A DNA stretch of 64,000 nucleotides from Rhabdornis inornatus (taxonomy: Eukaryota > Chordata > Aves > Passeriformes > Rhabdornithidae), in NCBI GenBank assembly GCA_013397075.1, contig VWZS01007634.1:619464-683463 (forward strand), written 5' to 3'. Of this stretch, positions 54,614-58,680 are shown piece after piece. The translations under genes were made by a program, and so were the position numbers. How positions within the stretch are numbered: the stretch's first letter is position 1; every line of letters starts with the position of its first letter. The notes beneath the pieces were generated by a model. The model was not told where the DNA came from. It made no database searches and saw only the letters and a list, made by a program, of their open reading frames with translations.

Positions 54614-57600
54614 TAAATTGGGATCTGGAATTATACTTAAAATGTTCCAAAATCTCTAAGCATCATCCAAGGTAACAGTGGGGTTTCCTCTTAATGGAAA
54701 GAACATGGAAGTAGCTTTACAGAAAATACGGGTCTTGGATTCAGAATCTTAGCTGAAGAGGTTTTTCATGTCACTGCATGCAACTTCATTGCCACTCTGA
54801 GTTTAAGAACCAAAATGTTTAAACGAGTGCTCAAAGGAAGTTGGATTTCTCAAGGAGAGTCAGTGACACTTCTGAAGTTGGTGGGACTTCATGCTCTTGG
54901 GTCACACCTGTGGCTTTGGGAAGCTGTCTGATTTCTCTTCTGCTGGAAGTGGTGGATACCAAAACCAGGCTGTTTAGATATTTATGATATTTTGGCTGAT
55001 GTTTTCACCTCTTCCTGAAACTCTTCCATGTTTCTTATTCTTTCTTGTAATTAATTTAGATGTACTGCTATGTCATGAGAATATCATGATTCTGATGGCT
55101 GAAAGCATTTGTGTTATAATGTTGATTTTAGAGTTAAACTAATTACTAGACAGAATTTCTGTCAAAGGCTTGAAGAATGCTTGCCAAAAAAAGCCTTTAA
55201 AACATCTTATCATTTGCTTTGGGGAAATAAATGGGATGGCATTTATGCTTGCTACTTTGTGTGTAATTAAGCAAGAGAAATACTCTCTTCAGCAGGTGAA
55301 TCTCCTATTCCATCAGTTTCCTCAGGATCATCTTCGCCCCTCTCAGCTGCTTCTGCACCTGCTAACTTGGGCCAGCCAAAAACGGGTAACGCCAGCCAGG
55401 ACCGGAAGGTGCCGCCTCCCATCGGGACAGAGAGGCTCGCCAGGATCCGCCAGGGAGGCTCCGTCACTCCCACGCCCCTGGGAACCAACTTCACTGCCCC
55501 CGTGGGCCACAGCGGCATCTGGTCCTTCGGGGTCAACAGTGTGTCTGGTGAGTCCCCTGTGCTGCAGGGCTGGGGTGGAGAGGAGGAGTAAAGCTCCACA
55601 GTGTGTGGAGAACATCCTGAGGGAGAGCTGCTGGGACAGCACAGCTCAGTGGAAGCGCTGTGGTTCCTCCTCCTGATGCTGGTGCTTCTCACCCAGCCTG
55701 GGTCAATCTCCAGGCACGTGTGAGCCTGAAATGGTGCAGAGAGCTCCTACAGAGTCCTCTGATCCCGAGCTTGGAGTAAACAATTTCCATCTGCTAAGGG
55801 GGCTGTTTCCAGGCCTGACTGTTGGCTCCCTCTGTCCAGGTTTCTCTCTTTGTTTTCCACTGCCATTTTACAGTGTCAGCTGAGGTGCTGCTGATGCACC
55901 CAGGGACACAGAGCTGTGGATGCTGGGTTTTGCATTGATTTCCTCATGACTCTTGAACAGAATGGGATAACTTCTGTTCCAGGCAGCCTTGGTTCCCAAA
56001 GAATGACTTTGAAACAGCTGAAGTTTTACGTTCAGTTTCCTGGTAGTTGGATTTTGTGGAAAGGAGGAGGTGCAGCATTTGAGGTGTAGAATGTTTCCAT
56101 TGGTAACTTTTAATACAAATGTTTGAGTCCTGCATTTGTTACATGCTTCAGCGAAGCCCTCCACACTTTGGTTAACTCGTGTCTCAGCATTGCTGTGTGT
56201 TTTCAAGAAAAGCTTGTATGTGCTTACAGGTAGTGTTGGGAGCTCTGTTGGATTTTAGCCATTTGCAGTGGACATGTGGAACTCACAGTCGTGGTAGTCC
56301 CCATCTTCTCCACCCTTGTCTGGATATCTGAGATCTCTCTGTGGCTGTGTGTTTTCAGGGTGCCTTTGGGTGGCACTTTGGGTGCTTAGGTGTGTGCAGC
56401 TGATGAGTTCTACTCGAGTGTCTGCAGTGAATTTAATCAGCCATTTTTAATCTCTTTGCAGAAGGTTTGTCAGGTTGGTCTCAGCCTGTCATGGGAAGTC
56501 ATCCAATGCATCAGCAGCTGTCGGACCCGGGCACGTTCTCTCAGCATCAACCAATGGAGAGAGATGATTCTGGAATAGTGGCTCCCTCGAATATTTTCCA
56601 CCAACCTATGCCAAATAGTTTTGTGGATTTTTCTAAAGTAAGTTACAGAGAGTCGGATTTATGAAATGACCAGAGCCTGACTTTATAGCATCTCCTGTTC
56701 TGCTTGTTCACCCTGTGTGTGTGTGTGTGCCTCTCTGCCACTGCTCATCACCCCAGTCCTGAACCTTCTTTCATTCCAGAACTGACCAGAAAAGATGCCC
56801 AAGCCTGGAGGCAGGTCTAAACAAAGCCAGAGTTTGTAGGCTGCAGATATTCTCTGGTTAGTAGCTGAAGGCCTTCATCACTCTGCAGTGTTTCATCTCT
56901 CAGAAGCTCAGTCTCTTGGAAATGTTTGACAAAGCTTGCACAGCTCTTGAGGGTGATTACAAGTTTGCTTAATGCTTTCAGCACAAATCATGGCCACAGT
57001 ACCACATACCTTCCTTAGGGAAGTGGCAGGAGGAGAGGACTCCCAGCACATTTCAGAAAGAGTCACAGCATGTGGTCTTGGCATCTGCGTGGCAAAGCAG
57101 CGCCATTCACACATAGGAAAAGAATTCTTCTAATTGCAAAAAATTGCTCTGTAACTTGCTCTTTCTGAACAGGCAGAATTATTTTAGATGGCCATTAGGA
57201 ATTAGAGAAAGTCTTCAACCCAGTCTGGTTGGCTCAGTGTAGTCCTGTGTGCACTGCAGCTGTCCTGTGCTGCAGAGAGGAGGGAACACTGAGGTCACAG
57301 TGTTCAGCTGCTGGCCTGGCTTTGTGGGATTATCTGAAAACTCTGTGTGTGCTGCAGCCTCTGCTAGGTGTAAGTCCAGAAAAATAGCTATGTTTATGGG
57401 GAATGGGGAATCTCCAGCTCTGAAGTCCCTGTGTTCCATACTCTGCTCCAGTGTTCCCTGACAGTGCTGAGATTCCTGCCAGTAGTGGAACATTACCTGT
57501 GGAGGTGACCTGGCTCTGTGTGGTCCTACAGCCACCCTCCCCCATGTCCTTCACCAGTGCTCTCTTGTCCCCTCAGGGCCTGCCCATCTCCATGTATGGC

Positions 57601-58234
57601 GGCACTCTGATACCCTCGCACCCCCAGCTGGCAGATGGCCCAGGGGGGCCCCTCTTTAACGGGCTCCATACTCCAGATCCTGCCTGGAATCCCATGATCA
57701 AAGTTGTCCAGAACTCAACAGAATGTACTGATGCTCAGCAGGTAGTGTGGCTGCCTTTTCTCACCTGTGCTTTCCTGGGGCTTTATACAGTGCTGTGATA
57801 ACTGGGTGACACGTTTGGTTTTTCCAGTTCTTTGAAACTAGGATTGAGATTGTTTGCATGACTTTTCCCTACAGTGTGTGTGTGTTCATAAAATATCCAT
57901 GGTGCTATTGGTACCAAACCTTCCAGGTAGAACAAGCAGCATTTCAAGACTGCTCAGCCAGGTAATGGACTGTTACAAGTGAGAGGGTTTATATCCATAC
58001 TCAGCACCTTGCAGGTTGTCAGTCAGACCTTGGCCAGAGCTGGAGAGCTCCTGCCTTTGGACAGTCTGGTTGTATTTTGAGGGAAGCCTTATGCTCACCC
58101 TCAGTGGTAAAACACTGTTAAAGGAACCTTTATTTGTTTTTATAATAGATTTGTCTTTTTATTTCTTGCTGTAGATTTGGCCTGGCACCTGGGCACCTCA
58201 CATTGGAAACATGCATCTCAAGTACGTCAACTGA
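530..58234 (+). CDS. ANKHD1: ANKHD1 (MASK), ankyrin repeat and KH domain scaffold, 5'-partial, 29 coding exons
   Basis: This is a giant cytoplasmic scaffold. Its fly orthologue Mask acts in receptor tyrosine kinase signalling and as a cofactor of Yorkie/YAP in the Hippo pathway, and the KH domain suggests RNA binding. Joining the 29 exons listed separately gives an unbroken frame of 2255 residues plus stop. In order they encode ankyrin block 1 (visible residues 1-390), a linker with a coiled coil (about 471-558), ankyrin block 2 (741-1090), a Lys/Glu-rich coiled coil (1130-1187), a Thr/Ser-rich linker, the KH domain with loop GRGG (about 1380-1445) and a Ser/Pro/Thr-rich tail ending in MHLKYVN. 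All introns are GT-AG. The human protein is about 2540 residues, so some 290 N-terminal residues and their exons lie left of the window. The paralogue ANKRD17 is excluded by the tail sequence and by the EIF4EBP3 and SRA1 neighbours. The call comes from close agreement with the remembered human protein. Confidence 0.97.
764..2282 (+). other. ANKHD1: ANKHD1 intron after visible exon 1
   Basis: The intron is AT-rich and about 1.5 kb. A 139-codon open frame on the opposite strand (901-1320) has no recognisable protein features and is taken as chance. I see no repeat that I can name. Confidence 0.8.
2283..2377 (+). CDS. ANKHD1: ANKHD1 visible exon 2 (ankyrin block 1)
   Basis: The exon encodes residues 78-109. 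It begins with the two bases finishing a Gly codon after TTGAAG and ends on the Met of LMEACM before GTAAAT. It holds the second helix of one repeat (LDMVRFLLEAGADQEHK) and the first helix of the next. The wrong-frame continuation into the intron soon stops, which supports the donor. Confidence 0.95.
2378..4790 (+). other. ANKHD1: ANKHD1 intron after visible exon 2
   Basis: The intron is 2.4 kb. It has a T-rich stretch near 2665-2690 and several short open frames with no protein features. It ends in a good acceptor, TTTGCTTGCAG. I see no gene, RNA gene or mobile element that I can name. Confidence 0.75.
4791..5028 (+). CDS. ANKHD1: ANKHD1 visible exon 3 (ankyrin block 1)
   Basis: The exon encodes residues 110-188, starting on a codon boundary with Asp-Gly-His and ending one base into a Gly codon at GTGAGA. 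It carries about two and a half ankyrin repeats: GHVEVARLLLDSGAQVN, SPLTLAACGGHVELAALL, and YTPLMEAAREGHEEMVALL. It is GC-richer than its flanks and matches the human sequence almost residue for residue. Confidence 0.96.
5195..5386 (+). CDS. ANKHD1: ANKHD1 visible exon 4 (ankyrin block 1)
   Basis: The exon encodes residues 189-252 and follows a short 166-base intron. It starts two bases into the Gly of GANINAQTEETQ after TTCCCAG and ends one base into a Gly codon at GTATGT. It holds the repeats ETALTLACCGGFSEVADFL and STPLMEAAQEGHLELVKYL. Confidence 0.96.
5387..6824 (+). other. ANKHD1: ANKHD1 intron after visible exon 4
   Basis: The intron is 1.4 kb and AT-rich. A 94-codon open frame at 6297-6581 has no splice sites in the right phase and no recognisable motifs. 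Nothing else is seen. Confidence 0.75.
6825..6934 (+). CDS. ANKHD1: ANKHD1 visible exon 5 (ankyrin block 1)
   Basis: The exon encodes residues 253-289. It enters after TTTGTAG with the last two bases of a Gly codon (GANVHATTATG) and ends with Asp-Leu before GTAAGG. It contains one repeat, DTALTYACENGHTDVADVL, with the loop LQAGADL. Confidence 0.95.
9072..9160 (+). mobile_element. CR1 LINE 3' fragment
   Basis: The order of blocks follows the familiar CR1 tail: an AAGGTGTCC-like start, a CCATGGCAGGG-like block, GTTGGATGGGATGGTCTT, then a CAACCCAGACTGTTCTGGGATT-like end. It is diverged and truncated at the 5' end, as most CR1 copies are. It lies in sense orientation relative to ANKHD1. Confidence 0.7.
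13908..13925 (+). repeat. Poly-A tract (18 bases)
   Basis: An uninterrupted run of 18 A sits inside the large intron. No adjacent retroposon body or target-site duplication was recognised, so it is listed only as a simple repeat. Confidence 0.85.
15272..15359 (+). CDS. ANKHD1: ANKHD1 visible exon 6 (ankyrin block 1)
   Basis: The exon encodes residues 290-318. It starts on the codon boundary Glu-His-Glu after TTCTCTAG and ends one base into a Gly codon at GTAAAT. It holds the repeat GRTPLMKAARAGHLCTVQF. At 88 bases it is among the smallest exons of the gene, and it lies at the end of an 8.3 kb intron. Confidence 0.95.
15360..15968 (+). other. ANKHD1: ANKHD1 intron after visible exon 6
   Basis: The intron is about 600 bases and AT-rich, ending in TCTCTTACTAG. 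No exon or repeat is seen. Confidence 0.8.
15969..16096 (+). CDS. ANKHD1: ANKHD1 visible exon 7 (ankyrin block 1)
   Basis: The exon encodes residues 319-361. It enters with the two bases completing Gly of GANVNRATANNDH and ends on Lys of THRLK before GTATTC. One repeat is present: TVVSLACAGGHLAVVELL with the loop LAHGADPTHR. The following intron is only 159 bases. Confidence 0.95.
16256..16399 (+). CDS. ANKHD1: ANKHD1 visible exon 8 (end of ankyrin block 1)
   Basis: The exon encodes residues 362-409, codon boundary to codon boundary. It holds the last repeat of block 1 (STMLIEAAKGGHTNVVSYL) and the start of the proline-rich linker (QLTPPSQDQSQ). The donor is GTAAGG. Because it ends in phase 0, an in-frame cassette exon can be inserted before the next exon; see 16783-16932. 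Confidence 0.95.
16400..17065 (+). other. ANKHD1: ANKHD1 intron after visible exon 8, with a candidate cassette exon
   Basis: The intron is 666 bases. Most of it is unremarkable AT-rich sequence, but the middle holds the open segment at 16783-16932, described separately. Confidence 0.75.
16783..16932 (+). CDS. ANKHD1: Candidate in-frame cassette exon of ANKHD1 (50 codons)
   Basis: The segment follows an acceptor (ATTCTGCAG) and is followed by a GT donor (GAG|GTAGCA). It is exactly 150 bases, is open in the frame set by both neighbours (phase 0 on each side), and would insert 50 residues between SQDQSQ and VPRVPVHT. Its composition is protein-like and similar to the linker it would join (Ser, Thr, Pro and Gln with scattered Lys and Glu; starts SEEAAPGEIAD, ends KKQGSYQE). 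I do not find it in the human main isoform as I remember it. It could be a tissue-specific exon or a chance open segment. Confidence 0.5.
17066..17168 (+). CDS. ANKHD1: ANKHD1 visible exon 9 (linker)
   Basis: The exon encodes residues 410-443 (VPRVPVHTLAMVVPPQEP and on), a proline-rich linker between ankyrin block 1 and the coiled coil. It starts on a codon boundary after TTTGAAG and ends one base into a Gly codon at GTCAGT. The human counterpart reads VPRVPTHTLAMVVPPQ, so orthology is clear. Confidence 0.95.
17169..25639 (+). other. ANKHD1: ANKHD1 largest intron (8.5 kb) after visible exon 9
   Basis: The intron splits a Gly codon. It contains a GC-richer patch near 19490-19960 with long but featureless open frames, a 42-base tandem duplication at 24148-24231, an A run near 22907-22918 and T-rich patches. 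I recognise no gene, RNA gene or complete mobile element in it. Confidence 0.7.
24148..24231 (+). repeat. Two-copy 42-base tandem duplication
   Basis: Two adjacent, diverged 42-base units share the core TGGGCTGTT(C/T)CCTGGG; the first begins CTCTGGGATG and the second CTGTGGGATT. It is a small minisatellite-like duplication inside the large intron, with no sign of function. Confidence 0.6.
25640..26383 (+). CDS. ANKHD1: ANKHD1 visible exon 10 (coiled-coil linker)
   Basis: The exon encodes residues 444-691. After GASKQKSSSLQ it holds a strongly charged helical segment (about 471-558, with LNELGQRISAIEK and EELKKNREEQVQKKKK) that should form a coiled coil. A Gln- and Ser-rich disordered stretch follows, and it ends in TLTDTLDDLIA. 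It enters after TGTGCTTAG with the last two bases of a Gly codon and leaves one base into an Ala codon at GTGGGT. An open frame continues about 160 bases into the intron, but human conservation stops at the donor. Confidence 0.96.
28681..29114 (+). mobile_element. CR1 LINE, 3' end (about 430 bases, 5'-truncated)
   Basis: CR1 is the dominant non-LTR retrotransposon of birds. The order of blocks here is the standard 3' end: GGAGACCACGAAG, CCCCTCTGCTCTGGAGCCAG, GTTCACCTGGAGAAGAGAAG, GGAGGGACAGGACACAGGGA, TTAGATGGGATATTGGGAAG, GGCCAGGTTGGACAG, a CATGGCAGGGGGTGGAATGA block, and the terminal GGGATTCTGTGATG. It is fairly well preserved, lies in sense orientation relative to ANKHD1 and contains no intact ORF. 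This is the strongest single indication of an avian genome. Confidence 0.9.
32354..32373 (+). repeat. Poly-A tract (20 bases)
   Basis: A run of 20 A is preceded by a T-rich segment (about 32325-32352). No retroposon body or coding similarity is recognisable upstream, so I list it as a simple repeat. Confidence 0.85.
33034..33179 (+). CDS. ANKHD1: ANKHD1 visible exon 11 (linker before ankyrin block 2)
   Basis: The exon encodes residues 692-740. It enters after TTTTCAG with two bases of an Ala codon (AVNSRVPSGS) and ends on His of YPSVDIDAH before GTGAGT. The first half is Ser/Pro-rich and more diverged from human than the ankyrin exons, as expected for a disordered linker. The end (MYPSVDIDAH) is conserved. 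Confidence 0.94.
33308..33419 (+). CDS. ANKHD1: ANKHD1 visible exon 12 (start of ankyrin block 2)
   Basis: The exon encodes residues 741-777, starting on the codon boundary TESNHD and ending one base into a Gly codon at GTAAGT. It carries DTALTLACAGGHEELVSVL and IARGANIEHRDKKG. As I remember it, human has ARDAKIEH at this loop. The bird version restores the usual ankyrin loop Gly-Ala-Asn. The preceding intron is only 128 bases. Confidence 0.95.
33420..34158 (+). other. ANKHD1: ANKHD1 intron after visible exon 12
   Basis: The intron is about 740 bases, interrupting a Gly codon. No exon, repeat or RNA gene is seen. Confidence 0.8.
34159..34304 (+). CDS. ANKHD1: ANKHD1 visible exon 13 (ankyrin block 2)
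   Basis: The exon encodes residues 778-826: GFTPLILAATAGHVGVVEI, the loop LLDKGGDIEAQSERTK and the first helix TPLSLACSGGRQE. It ends on the Glu codon before GTACAG. The next exon continues with Val-Val-Asp, which fixes the donor. Confidence 0.95.
34305..35782 (+). other. ANKHD1: ANKHD1 intron after visible exon 13
   Basis: The intron is about 1.5 kb, with a T run near 35328-35340 and a short AT dinucleotide patch (near 35351-35361). It ends in CTGTCTTTTCAG. No coding segment or named repeat is seen. Confidence 0.75.
35783..35925 (+). CDS. ANKHD1: ANKHD1 visible exon 14 (ankyrin block 2)
   Basis: The exon encodes residues 827-873: VVDLLLARGANKEHRN, then YTPLSLAASGGYVNIIKIL and the loop LNAGAEINSR. 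It ends two bases into the Arg codon before GTAATG. The Arg codon is completed by a G at the start of the next exon. Confidence 0.95.
35926..36697 (+). other. ANKHD1: ANKHD1 intron after visible exon 14
   Basis: The intron is about 770 bases of AT-rich sequence, ending in TTTCTTTCTCTTAG. Nothing further is recognised. Confidence 0.8.
36698..36911 (+). CDS. ANKHD1: ANKHD1 visible exon 15 (ankyrin block 2)
   Basis: The exon encodes residues 874-945: TGSKLGISPLMLAAMNGH, VPAVKLLLDMGSDINAQ, TALTLACFQGRAEVVSLL and LDRKANVEHRAK. It ends on a Lys codon before GTAAGT. It is essentially identical to the human protein here, making this one of the most conserved parts of the window. Confidence 0.96.
36912..38130 (+). 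other. ANKHD1: ANKHD1 intron after visible exon 15
   Basis: The intron is 1.2 kb. The stretch 37880-37985 is a G/T-only low-complexity patch of TTGG and TTTG runs, a possible source of G-rich RNA structure. It ends in TTCTCTTTGCACAG. No coding segment is seen. Confidence 0.75.
38131..38306 (+). CDS. ANKHD1: ANKHD1 visible exon 16 (ankyrin block 2)
   Basis: The exon encodes residues 946-1003, starting on the codon boundary TGLTPLMEAASGGYAEVG, then VLLDKGADVNAPPVPSSR and TALTIAADKGHYKFCELL. It ends two bases into an Arg codon before GTAAAT. Confidence 0.96.
38307..39065 (+). other. ANKHD1: ANKHD1 intron after visible exon 16
   Basis: The intron is about 760 bases. Its first part contains a CR1 3' fragment (38351-38461); the rest shows nothing recognisable. 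Confidence 0.8.
38351..38461 (+). mobile_element. CR1 LINE 3' fragment
   Basis: The segment runs GCTCTGAGCAACCTGATCTT, a GTGGCTTCCCTGCCCGTGGC block, GAGTTGGAACAAGATGAGCT and CTCCCTTCCAACCCAAAGCA. This is the order of the last 110 bases of a CR1 element. The terminal short repeat is degenerate. It begins only about 45 bases past an ANKHD1 donor site. Confidence 0.8.
39066..39228 (+). CDS. ANKHD1: ANKHD1 visible exon 17 (ankyrin block 2)
   Basis: The exon encodes residues 1004-1058: RGAHIDVRNKKG, NTPLWLAANGGHYDVVQLL, VQAGADVDAADNRK and ITPLMSAFRK. It enters after TGTTTCAG with the last base of an Arg codon and ends on a Lys codon before GTAGGA. Confidence 0.96.
39229..40306 (+). other. ANKHD1: ANKHD1 intron after visible exon 17
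   Basis: The intron is about 1.1 kb with no recognisable exon, repeat or RNA gene. Confidence 0.8.
40307..40402 (+). CDS. ANKHD1: ANKHD1 visible exon 18 (end of ankyrin block 2)
   Basis: The exon encodes residues 1059-1090, 32 whole codons: GHVKVVQFLVKEVNQF, PSDIECMRYIATITDK. This is the last ankyrin unit and its cap. It is phase 0 at both ends, so skipping it would keep the frame. Acceptor GTGTTCTAG, donor GTGAGT. Confidence 0.96.
40699..40815 (+). CDS. ANKHD1: ANKHD1 visible exon 19 (helical region after ankyrin block 2)
   Basis: The exon encodes residues 1091-1129, 39 whole codons: DLLKKCHQCVETIVKAK, DQQAAEANKNATILLKELD. It is phase 0 on both sides, with acceptor TATTTCAG and donor GTGAGT. 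It leads into the charged coiled coil of the next exon. Confidence 0.95.
40816..41764 (+). other. ANKHD1: ANKHD1 intron after visible exon 19
   Basis: The intron is about 950 bases, with a run of C near 41672-41679. No exon or named repeat is seen. Confidence 0.8.
41765..41939 (+). CDS. ANKHD1: ANKHD1 visible exon 20 (Lys/Glu-rich coiled coil)
   Basis: The exon encodes residues 1130-1187: SREESRKQALAAKREK, a run of Lys/Arg (KRKEKRKKKKEEQKRK) likely to act as a nuclear-localisation or RNA-contact patch, and an acidic end (DDDEEENDDE). It enters after CCTACGTAG on a codon boundary and ends one base into a Val codon at GTAAAG. The purine-rich sequence makes wrong-frame translations look like real protein; the frame given here is set by both neighbours. 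Confidence 0.95.
42242..42695 (+). CDS. ANKHD1: ANKHD1 visible exon 21 (Thr/Ser-rich linker)
   Basis: The exon encodes residues 1188-1338: VEQEVPIEPPSATTTTTIG, FGKKRANVVTTPSTNRKNKK, the segment ISLAQQKADKNKINGEPR, and a Ser/Asp-rich stretch (NSDSDNLDSTDCNSESS). It ends two bases into an Arg codon after KTPT before GTGAGA. It is presumably disordered. The last 50 residues differ from human more than the rest. Confidence 0.95.
42696..43976 (+). other. ANKHD1: ANKHD1 intron after visible exon 21, with a candidate cassette exon
   Basis: The intron is about 1.3 kb. It contains the candidate exon at 43142-43219. The remainder has no recognisable element. Confidence 0.75.
43142..43219 (+). CDS. ANKHD1: Candidate in-frame cassette exon of ANKHD1 (26 codons)
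   Basis: The segment follows a pyrimidine-rich acceptor (CTTTTTCTTTTAAG) and ends at AGCCAGAG|GTGAGA, a consensus donor. Its 78 bases start with the one base that completes the split Arg codon of the upstream exon and end with AG, recreating the same split Arg codon for the downstream exon. Inclusion and skipping are therefore both in frame. The insert reads (R)REEVDDSEHF, then TCQVDGQFDITLSSQ, acidic and plainly protein-like. I do not remember it in the human main isoform. Strong splice sites and perfect phase make this the best alternative-exon candidate in the window. Confidence 0.68.
43977..44123 (+). CDS. ANKHD1: ANKHD1 visible exon 22 (linker into KH domain)
   Basis: The exon encodes residues 1339-1387: LDGEGHSNSLSTTYKTVSL, LTSPNVKLNLTSPKRG and QKREEGWKEVVRR. 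It enters after TTCCCAG with one base completing Arg and leaves two bases into Arg before GTAAAG. The basic EGWKEVVRR segment leads directly into the KH domain. Confidence 0.95.
44124..47162 (+). other. ANKHD1: ANKHD1 intron after visible exon 22 (3.0 kb)
   Basis: The intron lies within the Arg codon just before the KH core. It contains an unusually long forward open frame (45315-45722) whose end offers a candidate cassette exon (45536-45646). Other open frames on both strands here show no family features. No mobile element is recognised. Confidence 0.7.
45536..45646 (+). CDS. ANKHD1: Weak candidate cassette exon of ANKHD1 (37 codons)
   Basis: The segment follows a pyrimidine-rich acceptor (CTTCTGCCCCTGACAG) and ends at CTAAAAG|GTACTT. 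It has one base at the start and AG at the end, which is the phase needed to sit between visible exons 22 and 23. The 111 bases are open and would insert RQVGRVLKDPPPSSSLQPTP, then IEQFQLQRGGRCCSGAK, just before the KH domain. The donor is weak and I know no homologue, so this may be chance. Confidence 0.28.
47163..47312 (+). CDS. ANKHD1: ANKHD1 visible exon 23 (KH domain core)
   Basis: The exon encodes residues 1388-1437: SKKLSVPASVVSRIMG, the GXXG nucleic-acid-binding loop as GRGG (about 1404-1407), CNITAIQDVTGAHIDVDKQ and the beta strand ERMITIRG. It enters with one base of an Arg codon and ends two bases into another Arg codon before GTACAG. The intact GXXG loop predicts single-stranded RNA or DNA binding. 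Confidence 0.97.
47618..49236 (+). CDS. ANKHD1: ANKHD1 visible exon 24 (end of KH domain and long disordered tail)
   Basis: This 1619-base exon, the largest in the gene, encodes residues 1438-1977. It completes the KH domain (GGTESTRYAVQLINALIQD), then gives a long Ser/Pro/Thr/Ala-rich disordered region. Islands conserved with human include FPVSLPLAYSHPHFALLAA, QQIRHPRLPMAQFGGTF, WGPFPVRPVNPG, the short VRKQLF, and ATLFNHFSSLFDSNQVP. The Ser/Ala-rich middle (about 48150-48650) is GC-rich and the most diverged part. It ends one base into Gly of STSPVG before GTAAGT; read-through stops at 49314. Confidence 0.96.
49237..54031 (+). other. ANKHD1: ANKHD1 intron after visible exon 24 (4.8 kb)
   Basis: The intron contains a probable CR1 remnant in reverse orientation (49893-49970) and many short open frames on both strands in a GC-richer stretch (about 51000-53700) with no family features. 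No cassette exon with fitting phase stood out. Confidence 0.7.
49893..49970 (-). mobile_element. Probable CR1 LINE remnant (reverse orientation)
   Basis: The + strand reads TTTGGTTGGAAGGGACCCTG, then after a short gap a TGCCATGGTGGCTGTGG block. This resembles the reverse complement of a CR1 3' end (GGTTTGGGTTGGAAGGGACC ... TGCCATGGGCAGG). It is short and diverged. Confidence 0.5.
54032..54211 (+). CDS. ANKHD1: ANKHD1 visible exon 25 (tail)
   Basis: The exon encodes residues 1978-2037: GLPSLDPSNSS, then TGFSANIQGARVYLQGPAP and VGTPSFNRQHFSPHPW, close to human. It enters after TTTATTTCAG with two bases of a Gly codon and ends one base into the codon after ATNS, before GTAGGA. Confidence 0.94.
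54212..55292 (+). other. ANKHD1: ANKHD1 intron after visible exon 25
   Basis: The intron is about 1.1 kb with a long pyrimidine tract and T20 run (54577-54614). It ends in a tandem acceptor, CTTCAGCAG, so the next exon can start at 55293 or 55296. Confidence 0.8.
54595..54614 (+). repeat. Poly-T tract (20 bases) in a pyrimidine run
   Basis: Twenty T in a row follow TTCTTTTCTTTC. It is a simple repeat inside an ANKHD1 intron. Confidence 0.85.
55293..55547 (+). CDS. ANKHD1: ANKHD1 visible exon 26 (tail), with NAGNAG acceptor
   Basis: The exon encodes residues 2038-2122: SGESPIPSVSSGSSSPLSA, LGQPKTGNASQDRKVPPPIG, TERLARIRQGGSV and GHSGIWSFGVNSV. The upstream AG gives Ser-Gly-Glu-Ser and is preferred; the downstream AG three bases later would replace Ser-Gly by Cys. 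The segment from QDRKVPPPIGTERLARIR is also shared with ANKRD17, so it is a conserved tail motif. It ends one base into a Glu codon before GTGAGT. Confidence 0.93.
55548..56461 (+). other. ANKHD1: ANKHD1 intron after visible exon 26
   Basis: The intron is about 900 bases. Long reverse-strand open frames here mirror the GC-rich exon and carry no independent features. No repeat is recognised. Confidence 0.8.
56462..56637 (+). CDS. ANKHD1: ANKHD1 visible exon 27 (tail)
   Basis: The exon encodes residues 2123-2181: EGLSGWSQPVMGSHPMHQQ, LSDPGTFSQHQPMERDDSG, NIFHQPMPNSFVDFSK. It enters after TCTTTGCAG with two bases of a Glu codon and ends on Lys before GTAAGT. It is close to human (MGNHPMHQQLSDPSTFSQHQ). 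Confidence 0.95.
56638..57576 (+). other. ANKHD1: ANKHD1 intron after visible exon 27
   Basis: The intron is about 940 bases. It contains a short TG dinucleotide repeat (about 56714-56729) and ends in a pyrimidine-rich acceptor, TCTTGTCCCCTCAG. Confidence 0.8.
56714..56729 (+). repeat. (TG)8 dinucleotide repeat
   Basis: Eight TG units form a short microsatellite inside the intron. Confidence 0.85.
57577..57741 (+). CDS. ANKHD1: ANKHD1 visible exon 28 (penultimate coding exon)
   Basis: The exon encodes residues 2182-2236, 55 whole codons: GLPISMYGGTLIPSHPQL, GGPLFNGLHTPDPAWNPM, IKVVQNSTECTDAQQ. It is phase 0 at both ends with donor GTAGTG. It is the natural donor for the ANKHD1-EIF4EBP3 read-through: joined to 61261 it enters the alternative frame described at 61261-61725. 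Confidence 0.95.
57742..58174 (+). other. ANKHD1: ANKHD1 last intron
   Basis: The intron is 433 bases, ending in TTTTTATTTCTTGCTGTAG. No repeat or exon is seen. Confidence 0.85.
58175..58234 (+). CDS. ANKHD1: ANKHD1 visible exon 29 (last coding exon, with stop)
   Basis: Twenty codons encode IWPGTWAPHIGNMHLKYVN and a TGA stop (58232-58234). This C terminus is identical to the human protein as I remember it. It confirms ANKHD1 rather than ANKRD17, which ends in a different sequence. Confidence 0.97.
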   Translation: MWPGTWAPHIGNMHLKYVN

Positions 58235-58680
58235 TTTAAGGGGGTCTGTCCTTTTTTAGCCTGGTTTGGGAATCTTTATGACCTTGAAGAACCCTGGGGA
58301 TTTTTTTCATGTGCCTAACTAAGCAATTTTCTGTGGGCTGTAACAATGGAATCTCGATTGCCCATTGTATAAGAACAAATTGACTTACCTATACAAACTG
58401 ATTCTGTTCTCCAGTTAGTTTAGCCACTTCAAACTTAAAAATCAGACAAAACTAGTGCTTTTGGCTAAACACTACTGAATGCTCCTTGTATGCAGCAGAG
58501 AAGTAGCTGATGACATGATTTCAACCTTTTAGGGTGGTAAATACCTGTATAATTGTTTACAGACTTAAAAGGAAAAGCTAAGTAAATTTCATGTCGTATA
58601 GTGGCTCTACTTTATGTAGCCTGTATTAATGTGAAATATTTACCTGAATACTCAATAAAAGGCAAACAGCATTTATAGGT
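58235..58680 (+). other. ANKHD1: ANKHD1 3' UTR
   Basis: About 445 bases run from the stop to just past the AATAAA signal at 58654. The region is AT-rich, unlike the GC-rich DNA that follows, which fits a transcript end here. Confidence 0.8.
58654..58659 (+). terminator. ANKHD1: ANKHD1 polyadenylation signal AATAAA
   Basis: A canonical AATAAA lies 420 bases after the stop, followed within 25 bases by a GT-rich element (GGTTGTGTGTGAG) of the kind bound by CstF. If transcription reads past it, the transcript can splice into EIF4EBP3. Confidence 0.85.

Noticed and set aside
530..58234. Assignment to the paralogue ANKRD17
   Set aside because: The C terminus (IWPGTWAPHIGNMHLKYVN), the linker sequences and the EIF4EBP3-SRA1 neighbours all fit ANKHD1.
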